A stretch of 64,000 bases of DNA, taken from positions 2,728,001 to 2,792,000 of the forward strand of contig NZ_JACCCH010000001.1 in NCBI RefSeq assembly GCF_013410945.1, given 5' to 3'. The notes beneath the pieces are model-generated. The model was not told the origin of the DNA, did not search any database, and saw only the letters and a list, made by a program, of their open reading frames with translations. The DNA comes from Leifsonia sp. AK011. Lineage in GTDB: Bacteria; Actinomycetota; Actinomycetes; Actinomycetales; Microbacteriaceae. Below are positions 36,026-44,597 of this stretch, piece after piece. How positions within the stretch are numbered: position 1 is the stretch's first letter; every line of letters begins with the position of its first letter. The position numbers and the translations under genes were made by a program.

Positions 36026-36841
36026 CTATTCTCCCAGAGGCGGGAGGGTCGTAACGGGGAGTTCGCCCGATGGCTCGTCGAGCCACGCCACGAGGGCGGT
36101 CACGGCGGCGTGGGTATCGCGCCATCCGTGCACGGGAACGGATGTCACGCCCAGCGCGTACACCGGGTAGTCGTTGCCCGTCTCGTCGAGACGATCGCCG
36201 ATGAAGAGCAGCTCGTCGAGCGCGTAACCACGGGCCTCCTGCAGCTTGGCGATGCCGTAGGCCTTGTCGATGCCCTTGCGGGTGATATCGATGGACGTCG
36301 AGCCGCCGCCCCGCACCTCGAGGTCGGGCAGGCGCGGTGAGACGTACTCCCACAGGGCGCGCTTCTTGGCGCCGTCCGGGTCCCACGCGACCTTCTCGGC
36401 CACCGGTGCCTGCTGGCCGAGCGCCGAGAAGGTGATCTGGCTGCCGCGGTCCTCCACGATGGGCCCCCAGGGCTCCGGATGCCACAGACCGAGCGCTCGC
36501 GCACCCTCCTCCACCGCAGCGATCGCACGCGACTTCTCGTCGTCGCTCAGATCCTCGGCGTACTGGAGCGCCCAGTCACCGTCTCCCCAGCGGTAGTAGC
36601 GGGTGCCGCAGGTCGGCATCAGGTGCAGTCGACCGAGGGCGTCCTCACTGGCCTCGAAGCCGTTGAGGGCCTGTGCCTGGAACTGCTCGAAGCGGCCCCC
36701 GGAGATGATGCAGACCTCGACGCGCTCGAGCAGGGCGGCGAGCGCCGCGCTCATATCGGGGTGCATAGTCGACTTCGACTCCGCGAGGGTGTCATCGAGG
36801 TCGAAGACGACGGCGCGGATGGCAGGGCGAGAAGAAATCAC
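36026..36841 (-). CDS. HAD-IIB family phosphatase or phosphomutase-like protein
   Basis: A 271-aa C2-capped HAD protein: motif [15 protein letters not shown], motif II ISGG, motif III Lys in KGIDKAYGI and motif [17 protein letters not shown]. The C2B cap occupies about residues 80-180. Relatives include sucrose-phosphate phosphatase and the eukaryotic-type phosphomannomutase. The GTG overlaps the DUF3499 stop (GTGA). In Mycobacterium the gene downstream of the DUF3499 gene is manB, so a phosphomannomutase role is possible but unproven. Simple phosphatase activity is equally consistent. Confidence 0.8.
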   Translation of the reverse strand: MISSRPAIRAVVFDLDDTLAESKSTMHPDMSAALAALLERVEVCIISGGRFEQFQAQALNGFEASEDALGRLHLMPTCGTRYYRWGDGDWALQYAEDLSDDEKSRAIAAVEEGARALGLWHPEPWGPIVEDRGSQITFSALGQQAPVAEKVAWDPDGAKKRALWEYVSPRLPDLEVRGGGSTSIDITRKGIDKAYGIAKLQEARGYALDELLFIGDRLDETGNDYPVYALGVTSVPVHGWRDTHAAVTALVAWLDEPSGELPVTTLPPLGE

Positions 36842-37083
36842 GCACCCAAAACTACATGGCGCACGACCTGCCAACCCTGCGGAGCCGAGAGTCGCTCAGC
36901 GTGGCGCTCGCACAGGTCGTAGGAATGCGGCTCGGCCGAACCGCTCAGCGGCCCGAGCACGACCATCGAGTCGGCGTAGACGTAGGTGAGAGTGGAGACG
37001 GCTTCCGCGTTGCAGGCGACCTTGCTGCACGGCCGATCGCTCAGTTCCACGTCGCTGACCTCGCGACTCATGATCTCGCTCAT
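36838..37083 (-). CDS. DUF3499 protein
   Basis: An 81-aa protein with CSKVACNAEAVSTLTYVYAD and YDLCERHAERLSAPQGWQVV; the four cysteines/histidines suggest a zinc ribbon. The family is restricted to actinobacteria and sits beside the metallopeptidase, manB/HAD and whiB2 genes. Its function is unknown. TAGGCT is ten bases before the ATG, so the leader is only a few bases. Coupled to the HAD gene. Confidence 0.88.
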   Translation of the reverse strand: MSEIMSREVSDVELSDRPCSKVACNAEAVSTLTYVYADSMVVLGPLSGSAEPHSYDLCERHAERLSAPQGWQVVRHVVLGA

Positions 37084-37145
37084 CGTGAGCGACAGCCTAG
37101 GACCCGCGGGCCGTGCGCGCGGGGAGCAACGCCGATGCCCGGTCG

Positions 37146-37151
37146 TAGACT
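37146..37151 (+). promoter_or_regulatory. -10 box of the metallopeptidase-family gene
   Basis: TAGACT six bases before the ATG at 37158. It decides that start over the GTG three bases earlier. Confidence 0.55.
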
Positions 37152-37157
37152 GGAGTG

Positions 37158-37601
37158 ATGGCGAGAACGGGCAAGCGGGACGGGGCTGGTTCTGCCAGGA
37201 CAGGGTGGCGGGACCGGCATGGCCGCGGCATCCGTTCGGCTGTCACGGGGCCGCATCTGCCTCTCCTCAACAGTCGCGCCGACGTCTTCGACATGACCGT
37301 GGCGGCGACGGCCGAGTACCTTCGCGAGTTGTGGCCGGAGGAGCTCTCGAGCGTGACGTTCGAGGTCGCCGGCCTCCCGGCCGAGCTCAGTGGTGGGCCC
37401 GTGGTCGATCGCTGGTTGACGGATGCGCTCGAGCGCAGGGTCGTGCTCTACCGCCTGCCCATCGAGCGCCTGTCGCGCCTGCACAAGTACGACGAGGTGC
37501 ACAAGCGCATGATGATCGAGAGCTGCGTGTTCCGCGCGGTCGCCGAGTTGCTCGGCAAGGACCCCTGGGACCTGGCCCCGGAGCGCTTCCGGCACCTGTA
37601 G
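37158..37601 (+). CDS. Metallopeptidase-family (zincin-like, DUF1025) protein
   Basis: A 147-aa protein. The basic N-terminus (residues 1-40) is followed by LPLLNSRADVFDMTVAATAEY and VVLYRLPIERLSR. The family's helix KRMMIESCVFRAVAELLGKDPWDL has no HExxH, in line with actinobacterial members, where catalytic activity is doubtful. It is divergent from DUF3499, as with Rv3258c-Rv3259. Start set by the -10 box. Confidence 0.82.
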   Translation: MARTGKRDGAGSARTGWRDRHGRGIRSAVTGPHLPLLNSRADVFDMTVAATAEYLRELWPEELSSVTFEVAGLPAELSGGPVVDRWLTDALERRVVLYRLPIERLSRLHKYDEVHKRMMIESCVFRAVAELLGKDPWDLAPERFRHL

Positions 37602-37625
37602 AGGGCGGTCGCCGGTGATCGATGC

Positions 37626-39167
37626 CTACGGGTAGATCAGGATCGAACTGGATCCGACTCCCGGCGGCGCGACCGTGTAGTGCGCCACAGCCCCGTCGGC
37701 GAGACCGGTCACGGCGGCATGAATCCTGCCCGTGAAGCCCTCCAGGAGGTACGTCGCTCCCGGGGTCACCTTGCGGTGCACCGAGGTTCCCGGCGGGACA
37801 TCGACGGAGATGTCGTCACCGCTCGCGTTGGTGAGGGTCACGGTGACCTGCTCGGCTCCCGTGTTGGCGATGTGGACGACGGGGGCGGGGCCCGGGGCGA
37901 TCGTCACCTGCGTGGGGCCGGTGAGCTCCGGGGATGCCGCGAACCAGGCCAGGTCCGTCCGCTGCCCTGCCGCGGCCGACGCACGCGCTGCCGCGAGGAG
38001 GGGCACCTGGGACTCGACGCGCACGGTGTAGCGGCCATCGGCGAGCTCGGGGATCGGGACATCCACCACTCGTCCTGCGTCGAAGGTGAAGTCGAAGGAC
38101 GTTCCCGTGCCGACGCCGTCCTCCGGCGTCACGCGGACGGTCGACTGGGCCTCCACGTCGCCAGGGACAAACACGCGCAGGACCGTCTGGAGATCCTCGA
38201 AGCCGGGACCGATGCCGAGCGTCGTCTCGATGTCGGCGGCGCCCTCGATGGTGAGGCCGGGGATGACAGTGTCGAGCGAGGGCGGTGTCGAGGCGCCGAA
38301 CACATCCACGCCACCGGGCCGGAGTCCGCGGACGATCGTCTCCTGGAGCTCTGCCACGACCTGGCCGCCGACGCTCGTGACGTGGACGACGGGCGATTCC
38401 ACCTCTGGCGCGAATCCGGCGAGCGAGAGCACCCGCTGGCCGCTCGCGGGGACAACAATGCCGCTCGTTCCTGGCGCGGTGATGGGCCCGGATTCGCCGA
38501 ACAGTTCAAGGTCGACCGTCGCGGGCACCTCGGTGGGGTTGCTGAGGGTCAGGAGCGTCGTTCGGCCGACGATCGTGGCACCACCGACGAGCCAGGCGTC
38601 CGCCGATGCCGCCGTGCAGTTGCCCATGGCGAGCCCGACGAAGTCGCCCGCGCCCACGGTCTGCGCTTGTGCGCCACTGATGAGGATGCGCTGGCTGGGG
38701 TCTGCCGGATCCGGCGGGGTGCTGATGATCTGGGGGGCCGCTTCGGTGCCGCCCGTGCCGGCGTCCGACTCGACGAACGGGTCCTGCACGACGTCGCCGG
38801 AACTGGAGTCGCTCCTCAGCTCCGGTGTGCCGACGGCGGAGGCCTGCGTCGCGCCCTGGCCCGTGTCATCCGAGAGACGGAGCACGGAACCGGGGCACAC
38901 GAGCTGCTGGGCGGTGGGTACGGGGACGACGACCTCGCTCGGGGCGACGGCGGTCACGGTGGGGAGGGGAAGCAGCGCAGCGGAGGTCACGACGACGGCT
39001 GCCACGGCGATACCGACAGCCCCCGTGGCCACGCGCGCGCCCAGGATCGCCATCCCCCGCGCCGTGATGGGTGTGCGCTCCTCGCGCACCTCACGGACGT
39101 CCTCGTCCTGTTCGGGGAAGAAGCTGTCGGTCTCGACGGTCTCACCGGTGGGTTCGATGTCACTCAT
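37626..39167 (-). CDS. DUF5719 secreted/membrane-anchored protein
   Basis: A 513-aa protein with a short acidic cytoplasmic tail (MSDIEPTGETVETDSFFPEQ), one TM helix (about residues 43-68) and a long extracytoplasmic part. The latter contains the family's STTWFC-like core LVGGATIVGRTTLLTLSNP and repeated beta-sandwich units. Two cysteines (in LVCPG and GNCTA) may pair. The family is limited to actinobacteria and is always next to the large glycosyltransferase, whose gene it overlaps by eight bases. It probably assists that enzyme at the membrane; inferred. Confidence 0.85.
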   Translation of the reverse strand: MSDIEPTGETVETDSFFPEQDEDVREVREERTPITARGMAILGARVATGAVGIAVAAVVVTSAALLPLPTVTAVAPSEVVVPVPTAQQLVCPGSVLRLSDDTGQGATQASAVGTPELRSDSSSGDVVQDPFVESDAGTGGTEAAPQIISTPPDPADPSQRILISGAQAQTVGAGDFVGLAMGNCTAASADAWLVGGATIVGRTTLLTLSNPTEVPATVDLELFGESGPITAPGTSGIVVPASGQRVLSLAGFAPEVESPVVHVTSVGGQVVAELQETIVRGLRPGGVDVFGASTPPSLDTVIPGLTIEGAADIETTLGIGPGFEDLQTVLRVFVPGDVEAQSTVRVTPEDGVGTGTSFDFTFDAGRVVDVPIPELADGRYTVRVESQVPLLAAARASAAAGQRTDLAWFAASPELTGPTQVTIAPGPAPVVHIANTGAEQVTVTLTNASGDDISVDVPPGTSVHRKVTPGATYLLEGFTGRIHAAVTGLADGAVAHYTVAPPGVGSSSILIYP

Positions 39168-42015
39168 TCGGTCGGGCCTCCTCAGTCGGGAGCTCCGGGG
39201 CGTCCTCGTCGGTCACGTCCGATGCATCAGGACCGTCGGACCCGCGTGACGTGTGCACGCGCCTACGGCGCGTCGTCGGGATCGCGAGCAGCACGGTGAT
39301 GAGCAGGATGACTCCCTGGACGACGAGCACGGTGATTCCCCACCGGGTGCCGAGGGGTCCGGGGCCGGACGGAGCCTCGCCGTCACCGAGCGCCTCGTAG
39401 GCCCACAGGAAGCCCTGAGTTGTATCGCCGACGGGAGTGAGGAGGCGGTTCCCGTCAAGCGACTCCGTGGTGCGCTGGTGCACGGCGATACCCGCCTCCG
39501 TCGTGGCACCCGGCGTAACGAGAACGAACGCGATCTGAAGGTCGTCGAGTTCCGCGGCGATGTCGAACCCGCTGCGCGAGGCGAGATTGCCCGCGAGTAC
39601 CGCGAGTCGCTCGTCGCCCGGGACCAGCTCGGTGTTCGTGGCATCCAGCGTCGACTGCTCGTCGAGTGTCGTGCCCTCGCCGCGGTGGACCGTGAGCGCG
39701 AGCCCACCGTCGGACTGGGCGGTGAGCTCGAGAGTGCCGAGGGTCGGGCGAGTGCCGGCCTCGGCCGTCACGAACGCCGGAAGGAGCCTGCCGCTGCTCT
39801 CGGTGACGGCAACGGTGCCGGATGCCGCGGCCACGAGGAGGGGCGCAGCGAGACCGAGCAGCGCAATACCGGTCAGCCACGCGGGAACCGCCGCCCGGGT
39901 GGCGAGCGTCTCGAGCGCGACGACCATGGCACCGACGAGACCCAACCAGTAGAGGCTGAGTGCCGCGCCAGGCCAGATCGGAGTGGCCTGCGACCCGACG
40001 AGCGTCACCTCGACGTGGGTCGCCACGACAGCGGTCACGAACCCGAGCAGCGCGATCAGGAGCGCGGGGATGGCCCGCACGGTGCTCGGCAGGAAGAGTG
40101 CGAGCACGGCGAGGATGGCGAGCGGGGCGAGCATCGCGATCACGACGATCGGGCCTACCGCCGGGGCGAGACCGAGGGCCGCCAGGAGCTGGTCCCAGCC
40201 GTGCAGTGCCTCCCCGGGGGATCCCACCGCGAGTTGCCACGCGGACACCGCCTCGCGCAGAACGGGGGCTCCGGGTTCGGCGAAGATCGCAGCGAACGTG
40301 CCCCGCCCGAGCTTGTCCATCACGATCGGTGCGAAGAGCGCAGCACCGAGGAGGGGGATGCCGATGATCCTGTGGATCGAGCGGGGGCGGGCGAGCATCC
40401 ACGCTAGCCACAGCACCAGGAGGGCAGGCGCAAGGATCGGGGCTGCCGCGGTTACCGCCGCGAACAACAGTGCCGCAACCGCCGACATCGACCAGTTGCG
40501 CGAGGCACGGAAGAGGGCGAGCACGAACGTCGGCAGCAGGATGTGCGCTATCACGGCGCCCAGGTGTCCACCGTTCAGCGAGGCGAGGAACGGAGGCGCC
40601 ACCGCCCACGCGAAGGCGGCGATCGCGGGAGCCCAGCCCCGGCGCGAGAACGCCGCAGCGCACCACCACGCGGCCAGGGCCGCAAGCGGGATCGCCGCGA
40701 GGTAGAGCAGCACGATGGAGAACGACGGCGACCAGAAGGTGAGGCTGCCGAGGACGGCGAGCACGTAGGTGAACGGATCGGCCGCGCCCTCGAACCCGGC
40801 GCCGATGTCGTGCCAGCCGTACCCGATGTTCGACCAGAGCTGCGAGACCGTCGATGACAGGGGGATCAGTCCGCCGCCGGCGAGGGCGGGCGCGCTGATG
40901 AATCGCCCGAACGCCACAAGTCCGACAAGGATCGTGAGGAGCACGACCCACGCTCCCCCTCCGGCGAAGAAGCCGGGACGTTCGCGGATGCCCGTCGACT
41001 CGATCACGGAGGCGGCACGTTCGTGCGCCCTCCGCTCACGCACCTCGGAGAACGGCATGCGCAGCGGCGCGATGGCCGCCCAGCCCAGGACACGATTGCG
41101 TCGCATGCGGCTCCGGGCCGCGGGGATCGACCCGTCGAAGGCCGCCGTGAAGCCCGCAGCGAGTTCGCCGCCGACCGACCCGGGCCGCTTGGCGATGAAA
41201 TGCCCGAGAGATCGAGCGATCGCGAGCGGGACGAGGGTGAGCCAGTGCAGGGGTACCGCGAACGCCGGCGCCCAGGCAAGCCTGCGATGGAGCTGGGCCG
41301 AGCGCTGGATGCGCGTCCTCGTGCCCTCGGGCAACGAACGACGCCCGAACAGCTCCGGCGGGCCAGCGCTCGCCACACGTGCCGCGGGAACGCCGATCAC
41401 TCGGTGCCCGGCAAGGCGCGCGCGCACGGAGAAGTCGAGCGCTGCATCCGCGGAGGGAAGCGCCGGGTCGAAACCGCCGAGGGCTGCCCACACCGAGCGG
41501 CGCACGAGCATCCCGCCCGCCGCGACCGCGAGCTGGTCACTCTGCACGTCGTGCTGCGCCTGGTCGAGTTCGTCGGTGACGAGCGGAACCGACTTGCCGA
41601 ATGTCGTGATCGTCTCGCCGAAACTCGCGATGATGGATGCGTCATCCCAGCGCATGAGCTTAGGTCCCGCGATCGCCACCGAAGGAGCTACTTCGACAGC
41701 ACCGAGGAGGGCTGCGAGTGCTCCCGGTTCCGGCGCGTTGTCGTGGGCGAGGAGCCAGAGCCACTCGTTGTCGGACTGCTGCTGCCCCGAGACCTGCAGC
41801 GCGTGCTCGACTCCCCCACCGAAGGAGCGACGGCCCGGCGTCGTGATGACGTTGCCCGCGTCGGCGAGCAGTGCGCTCGTGGCATCCGTCGATCCGGCGT
41901 CGACGAGCGCGACGGAATCGGGTCGCCGAAGCTGGGCCGCAAGGGCGGCAAGTGTTCTCGGCAGGAACTCGGCGCCGTTGCGGGCGACGAGAACTGCGGT
42001 GACTCTCGGCTGCAT
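39160..42015 (-). CDS. Large membrane glycosyltransferase, GT2 domain fused to polytopic region
   Basis: A 951-aa protein. The N-terminal GT2 domain (residues 1-280) has VTAVLVARNGAEFLPRTLAA, VDAGSTDATSALLADAG, the acidic WLLAHDNAPEPGALA and AAGGMLVRRSVWAALGGFD. From about residue 345 there are roughly a dozen helices, and a last helix at about 910-930 follows a periplasmic segment. This layout suits transfer of sugar to a lipid-linked acceptor and delivery across the membrane, but acceptor and sugar are unknown. The ATG is seven bases after TAGTCT. It overlaps DUF5719. Confidence 0.85.
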   Translation of the reverse strand: MQPRVTAVLVARNGAEFLPRTLAALAAQLRRPDSVALVDAGSTDATSALLADAGNVITTPGRRSFGGGVEHALQVSGQQQSDNEWLWLLAHDNAPEPGALAALLGAVEVAPSVAIAGPKLMRWDDASIIASFGETITTFGKSVPLVTDELDQAQHDVQSDQLAVAAGGMLVRRSVWAALGGFDPALPSADAALDFSVRARLAGHRVIGVPAARVASAGPPELFGRRSLPEGTRTRIQRSAQLHRRLAWAPAFAVPLHWLTLVPLAIARSLGHFIAKRPGSVGGELAAGFTAAFDGSIPAARSRMRRNRVLGWAAIAPLRMPFSEVRERRAHERAASVIESTGIRERPGFFAGGGAWVVLLTILVGLVAFGRFISAPALAGGGLIPLSSTVSQLWSNIGYGWHDIGAGFEGAADPFTYVLAVLGSLTFWSPSFSIVLLYLAAIPLAALAAWWCAAAFSRRGWAPAIAAFAWAVAPPFLASLNGGHLGAVIAHILLPTFVLALFRASRNWSMSAVAALLFAAVTAAAPILAPALLVLWLAWMLARPRSIHRIIGIPLLGAALFAPIVMDKLGRGTFAAIFAEPGAPVLREAVSAWQLAVGSPGEALHGWDQLLAALGLAPAVGPIVVIAMLAPLAILAVLALFLPSTVRAIPALLIALLGFVTAVVATHVEVTLVGSQATPIWPGAALSLYWLGLVGAMVVALETLATRAAVPAWLTGIALLGLAAPLLVAAASGTVAVTESSGRLLPAFVTAEAGTRPTLGTLELTAQSDGGLALTVHRGEGTTLDEQSTLDATNTELVPGDERLAVLAGNLASRSGFDIAAELDDLQIAFVLVTPGATTEAGIAVHQRTTESLDGNRLLTPVGDTTQGFLWAYEALGDGEAPSGPGPLGTRWGITVLVVQGVILLITVLLAIPTTRRRRVHTSRGSDGPDASDVTDEDAPELPTEEARPNE

Positions 42016-42022
42016 CAGATCG

Positions 42023-42028
42023 AGACTA
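42023..42028 (-). promoter_or_regulatory. -10 box of the large glycosyltransferase
   Basis: TAGTCT on the minus strand, seven bases before the ATG at 42015. The rest of the 103-bp gap to whiB2 shows no clear terminator. Confidence 0.5.
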
Positions 42029-42118
42029 AGTGCCGGACTTGCTCATCCCCGGCGTGACACGGCGCTCGCGACTATCCACAGGAAGGAGTTGACGCCACAG
42101 CGAGCCGCAGAATGCTGA

Positions 42119-42454
42119 TCAGGCGCGCTTGCGGAGCTTGCGACGCTCCCGCTCCGACAGTCCGCCCCAGATTCCGAAGCGCTCGTCGTTGGCCAGCGCG
42201 TACTCGAGGCACTGCGTGCGCACCTCGCAGGAGCCGCAGATCTTCTTGGCATCGCGAGTAGACCCGCCCTTTTCAGGGAAGAAGGCCTCAGGATCGGTCT
42301 GCGCGCAGAGCGAGTCGCTCTGCCAGGCGAGAGGGTTCTCCTCATCGTCCGTGACCTGTCGGACGCCCGGAACTCCGAGTCGTACCGGGTCTACGAACCA
42401 GTTGTCAGGGACCCCCGGGCCGTGTGGCGTGCTGCGGTGCTCGATAGCCGCCAT
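42119..42454 (-). CDS. whiB2: WhiB-family transcription factor, WhiB2/WhmD type
   Basis: A 111-aa protein. An unstructured N-terminus (about 40 residues) precedes the four iron-sulfur cysteines in LCAQTDPEAFF, KKICGSCEVRTQCLEYAL, then the FGIWGGLSERERRKLRKR turn and basic tail. WhiB2 (WhmD, WhiB of Streptomyces) controls septation. The neighbours (DUF3499, metallopeptidase, manA) match the mycobacterial whiB2 region. GAGGGGAG lies seven bases before the ATG. The promoter carries a palindrome that probably blocks it. Confidence 0.96.
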   Translation of the reverse strand: MAAIEHRSTPHGPGVPDNWFVDPVRLGVPGVRQVTDDEENPLAWQSDSLCAQTDPEAFFPEKGGSTRDAKKICGSCEVRTQCLEYALANDERFGIWGGLSERERRKLRKRA

Positions 42455-42502
42455 GATTCGTCTCCCCTCCGGCCCACCCGAAGCGCGTGAAACCGTTAGG
42501 GA

Positions 42503-42534
42503 TAATTACACCCGTGTAGTTACCCTCCCGTCAA
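42503..42534 (-). promoter_or_regulatory. whiB2 promoter with overlapping palindrome
   Basis: TTGACG (42529-42534) and TGTAAT (42505-42510), read on the minus strand with an 18-base spacer. TAATTACAC (42503-42511) and GTGTAGTTA (42514-42522) pair at eight of nine positions across the -10. Confidence 0.6.
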
Positions 42535-42559
42535 GTCGCAGATGATAAGTCGCTGGACC

Positions 42560-43534
42560 CTACTCCGAGGGACGTGACGCGCCGCGAGTCGCTATCCATT
42601 GGGTCTCGACCATGTCGACGAGCGAATGCCGCATCTGCCAGTCGAGGTCGCGGGCGGCGAGGGTTCCGGCTGCGACAATCCGCGCGGGGTCGCCAGCGCG
42701 ACGCGGTGCAATCTCCGGGGTGAAGGGGATGCCCGTGACATCCGCGACCGCCCTCATGATCTCGCCGACCGACGATCCGTCGCCGGAGCCCAGGTTGTAC
42801 GCGGGTTCCAGGGGCTCCCCGGCGTCGAGCCGCCGAGCGGCGACCGCATGGGACAGCGCCAGGTCGGCGACGTGGATGTAGTCACGCACGTTCGTTCCGT
42901 CAGGAGTGGGGTAGTCGTTGCCGTTGATGCGGGGGGTGCGGCCCTCGAGGAGGGCTGTGAAGACGAGCGGCAGGAGGTTGTGGGGGCTCGAGTCGTACAG
43001 CATCGGGTCGCCGGACCCCACCACGTTGAAGTAGCGGAGCGACGTGTGGCGCAGGCCGCGGGCTACACCCTGGTCGCGCAGCAGCCACTCACCGATGAGC
43101 TTGGACTCGCCGTAGGGCGACTGGGGGTTCTTGGGGGTGTCCTCGGTGACGAGATCGACGTCGGGGGTGCCGTAGACGGCCGCGCTGGACGAGAAGACGA
43201 TGCGATCCACGCCGTGCGACTCCATCGCCGCAAGAAGGCGTGCTGTTCCGGTGACGTTCTGCTCGTAGGTGTGGAGCGGCTCGGTGACGGAGACTCCCGC
43301 GTATTTGAAGCCTGCGACGTGGATGACACCCGTCACGTCGTACTCACGCATGGCGTCGATCAGCAAGCCGCCGTTGAGGAGCGAGCCGCGCACGAAGGGC
43401 ACGTCCTCCGGGACGAACGACTCGTGCCCCGTGGAGAGGTCGTCGAGAACGACCGGACGCATTCCCGCGTCCAGGAGCGCGCGAACGACGTGGGATCCGA
43501 TGTAGCCAGCACCACCAGTTACGAGCCAGGTCAT
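42560..43534 (-). CDS. galE: UDP-glucose 4-epimerase
   Basis: A 324-aa SDR-type epimerase converting UDP-glucose and UDP-galactose. The NAD loop is VTGGAGYIGSHVVRAL; catalytic residues fall in SSSAAVYG and YGESKLIGE (YxxxK). DGTNVRDYIHVADLA is the usual GalE block. The ATG is well placed. It could serve the polysaccharide cluster that begins 7 kb downstream. It is divergent from a GlxA-type regulator. Confidence 0.93.
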   Translation of the reverse strand: MTWLVTGGAGYIGSHVVRALLDAGMRPVVLDDLSTGHESFVPEDVPFVRGSLLNGGLLIDAMREYDVTGVIHVAGFKYAGVSVTEPLHTYEQNVTGTARLLAAMESHGVDRIVFSSSAAVYGTPDVDLVTEDTPKNPQSPYGESKLIGEWLLRDQGVARGLRHTSLRYFNVVGSGDPMLYDSSPHNLLPLVFTALLEGRTPRINGNDYPTPDGTNVRDYIHVADLALSHAVAARRLDAGEPLEPAYNLGSGDGSSVGEIMRAVADVTGIPFTPEIAPRRAGDPARIVAAGTLAARDLDWQMRHSLVDMVETQWIATRGASRPSE

Positions 43535-43643
43535 GCCCCAACGCTATCGGGAATGCTCGTGGCAGTAACGGGACGAATTGTGGAATCCCGCCACGGGTGG
43601 CAGGATTACGAGAGATCCGCCACTTGCTGCCATGGGAGGCATC

Positions 43644-44597
43644 GTGCTCAGGAAAGTCGTGCTGCTGGCCATCCCCGGAGTCGCGCCCTTCGAGTTCGGG
43701 GTCGTGTGTGAGGTGTTCGGGGTCGATCGCAGCGACACCGGCGGTCCGGCCTTCGAGTTCTCGATCGTCACTGCCGACCCTGGGCCCGTCCGGACCAGCC
43801 TGGGATACGACATGCACATCCTCGATGACCTGTCACTGGCTGCCGACGCCGATCTTCTCGCGGTGCCCGCTCACGAGATCGACCACGTCGACCCACGTTT
43901 CCTCCAGGCGATCCGAGACGCGGAGGCGCGCGGGGCGTGGGTTCTGAGCGTGTGCAGCGGCGCCTTCACGCTTGCACAGGCAGGCATCCTCGACGGGCGC
44001 AGCTCGACGACGCACTGGATGCACACCGACAGGCTCGCGGCGATGTACCCGCACACGACCGTCGACCCCGATGTGCTCTTCGTCGAGGATCGCAAGGTCG
44101 TGACATCCGCCGGCACAGCGGCGGGGATCGATGCCGCACTGCACATCGTGCGCAAGGAGCACGGAGCTGCGGCGACGAACGTGATCGCGCGCCGCATGGT
44201 GGTGCCACCGCAGCGCGAGGGCGGCCAGTCCCAGTACATTGACTCCCCGATCCCCGAAGCCACGAGTGACTCCTTCGCGCTCGTGGCCGAGTGGATGCTC
44301 GAGAACCTGCACGAGGATCTCACGGTCGACCAGCTCGCCCGCAAGGCGCTCATGTCGAGCCGCACCTTCGCCAGGCGCTTCCGCGCCGAGATGGGCACGA
44401 CGCCCGCCGCCTGGCTGAACCGCCAGCGGCTCCTGAGGGCCCAGCAACTGCTCGAGCAGAGCGATCTCGGTCTCGAGACGATCGCCCAGCGCACCGGCTT
44501 CGGGTCGGCCGCCGTCATGCGGCATCACTTCGTGCGTGTGCTCCAGGTCTCGCCCATGACGTACCGGCGAGCCTTCGGCGAGCGCGAGGCTGGCTAA
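43644..44597 (+). CDS. GlxA-family transcriptional regulator (DJ-1/PfpI domain plus AraC HTH)
   Basis: A 317-aa protein. The N-terminal DJ-1/PfpI-like domain (residues 1-185) contains LSVCSGAFTLAQAGILDGR with Cys at the nucleophile-elbow position. The C-terminal AraC HTH (about 210-310) has LTVDQLARKALMSSRTFARRF and IAQRTGFGSAAVMRHHF. The GTG at 43644 follows GGGAGG by four bases; upstream ATGs at 43578 and 43632 lack such a site. It ends by overlapping the convergent lipoprotein gene by four bases. The target is unknown. Confidence 0.88.
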   Translation: MLRKVVLLAIPGVAPFEFGVVCEVFGVDRSDTGGPAFEFSIVTADPGPVRTSLGYDMHILDDLSLAADADLLAVPAHEIDHVDPRFLQAIRDAEARGAWVLSVCSGAFTLAQAGILDGRSSTTHWMHTDRLAAMYPHTTVDPDVLFVEDRKVVTSAGTAAGIDAALHIVRKEHGAAATNVIARRMVVPPQREGGQSQYIDSPIPEATSDSFALVAEWMLENLHEDLTVDQLARKALMSSRTFARRFRAEMGTTPAAWLNRQRLLRAQQLLEQSDLGLETIAQRTGFGSAAVMRHHFVRVLQVSPMTYRRAFGEREAG

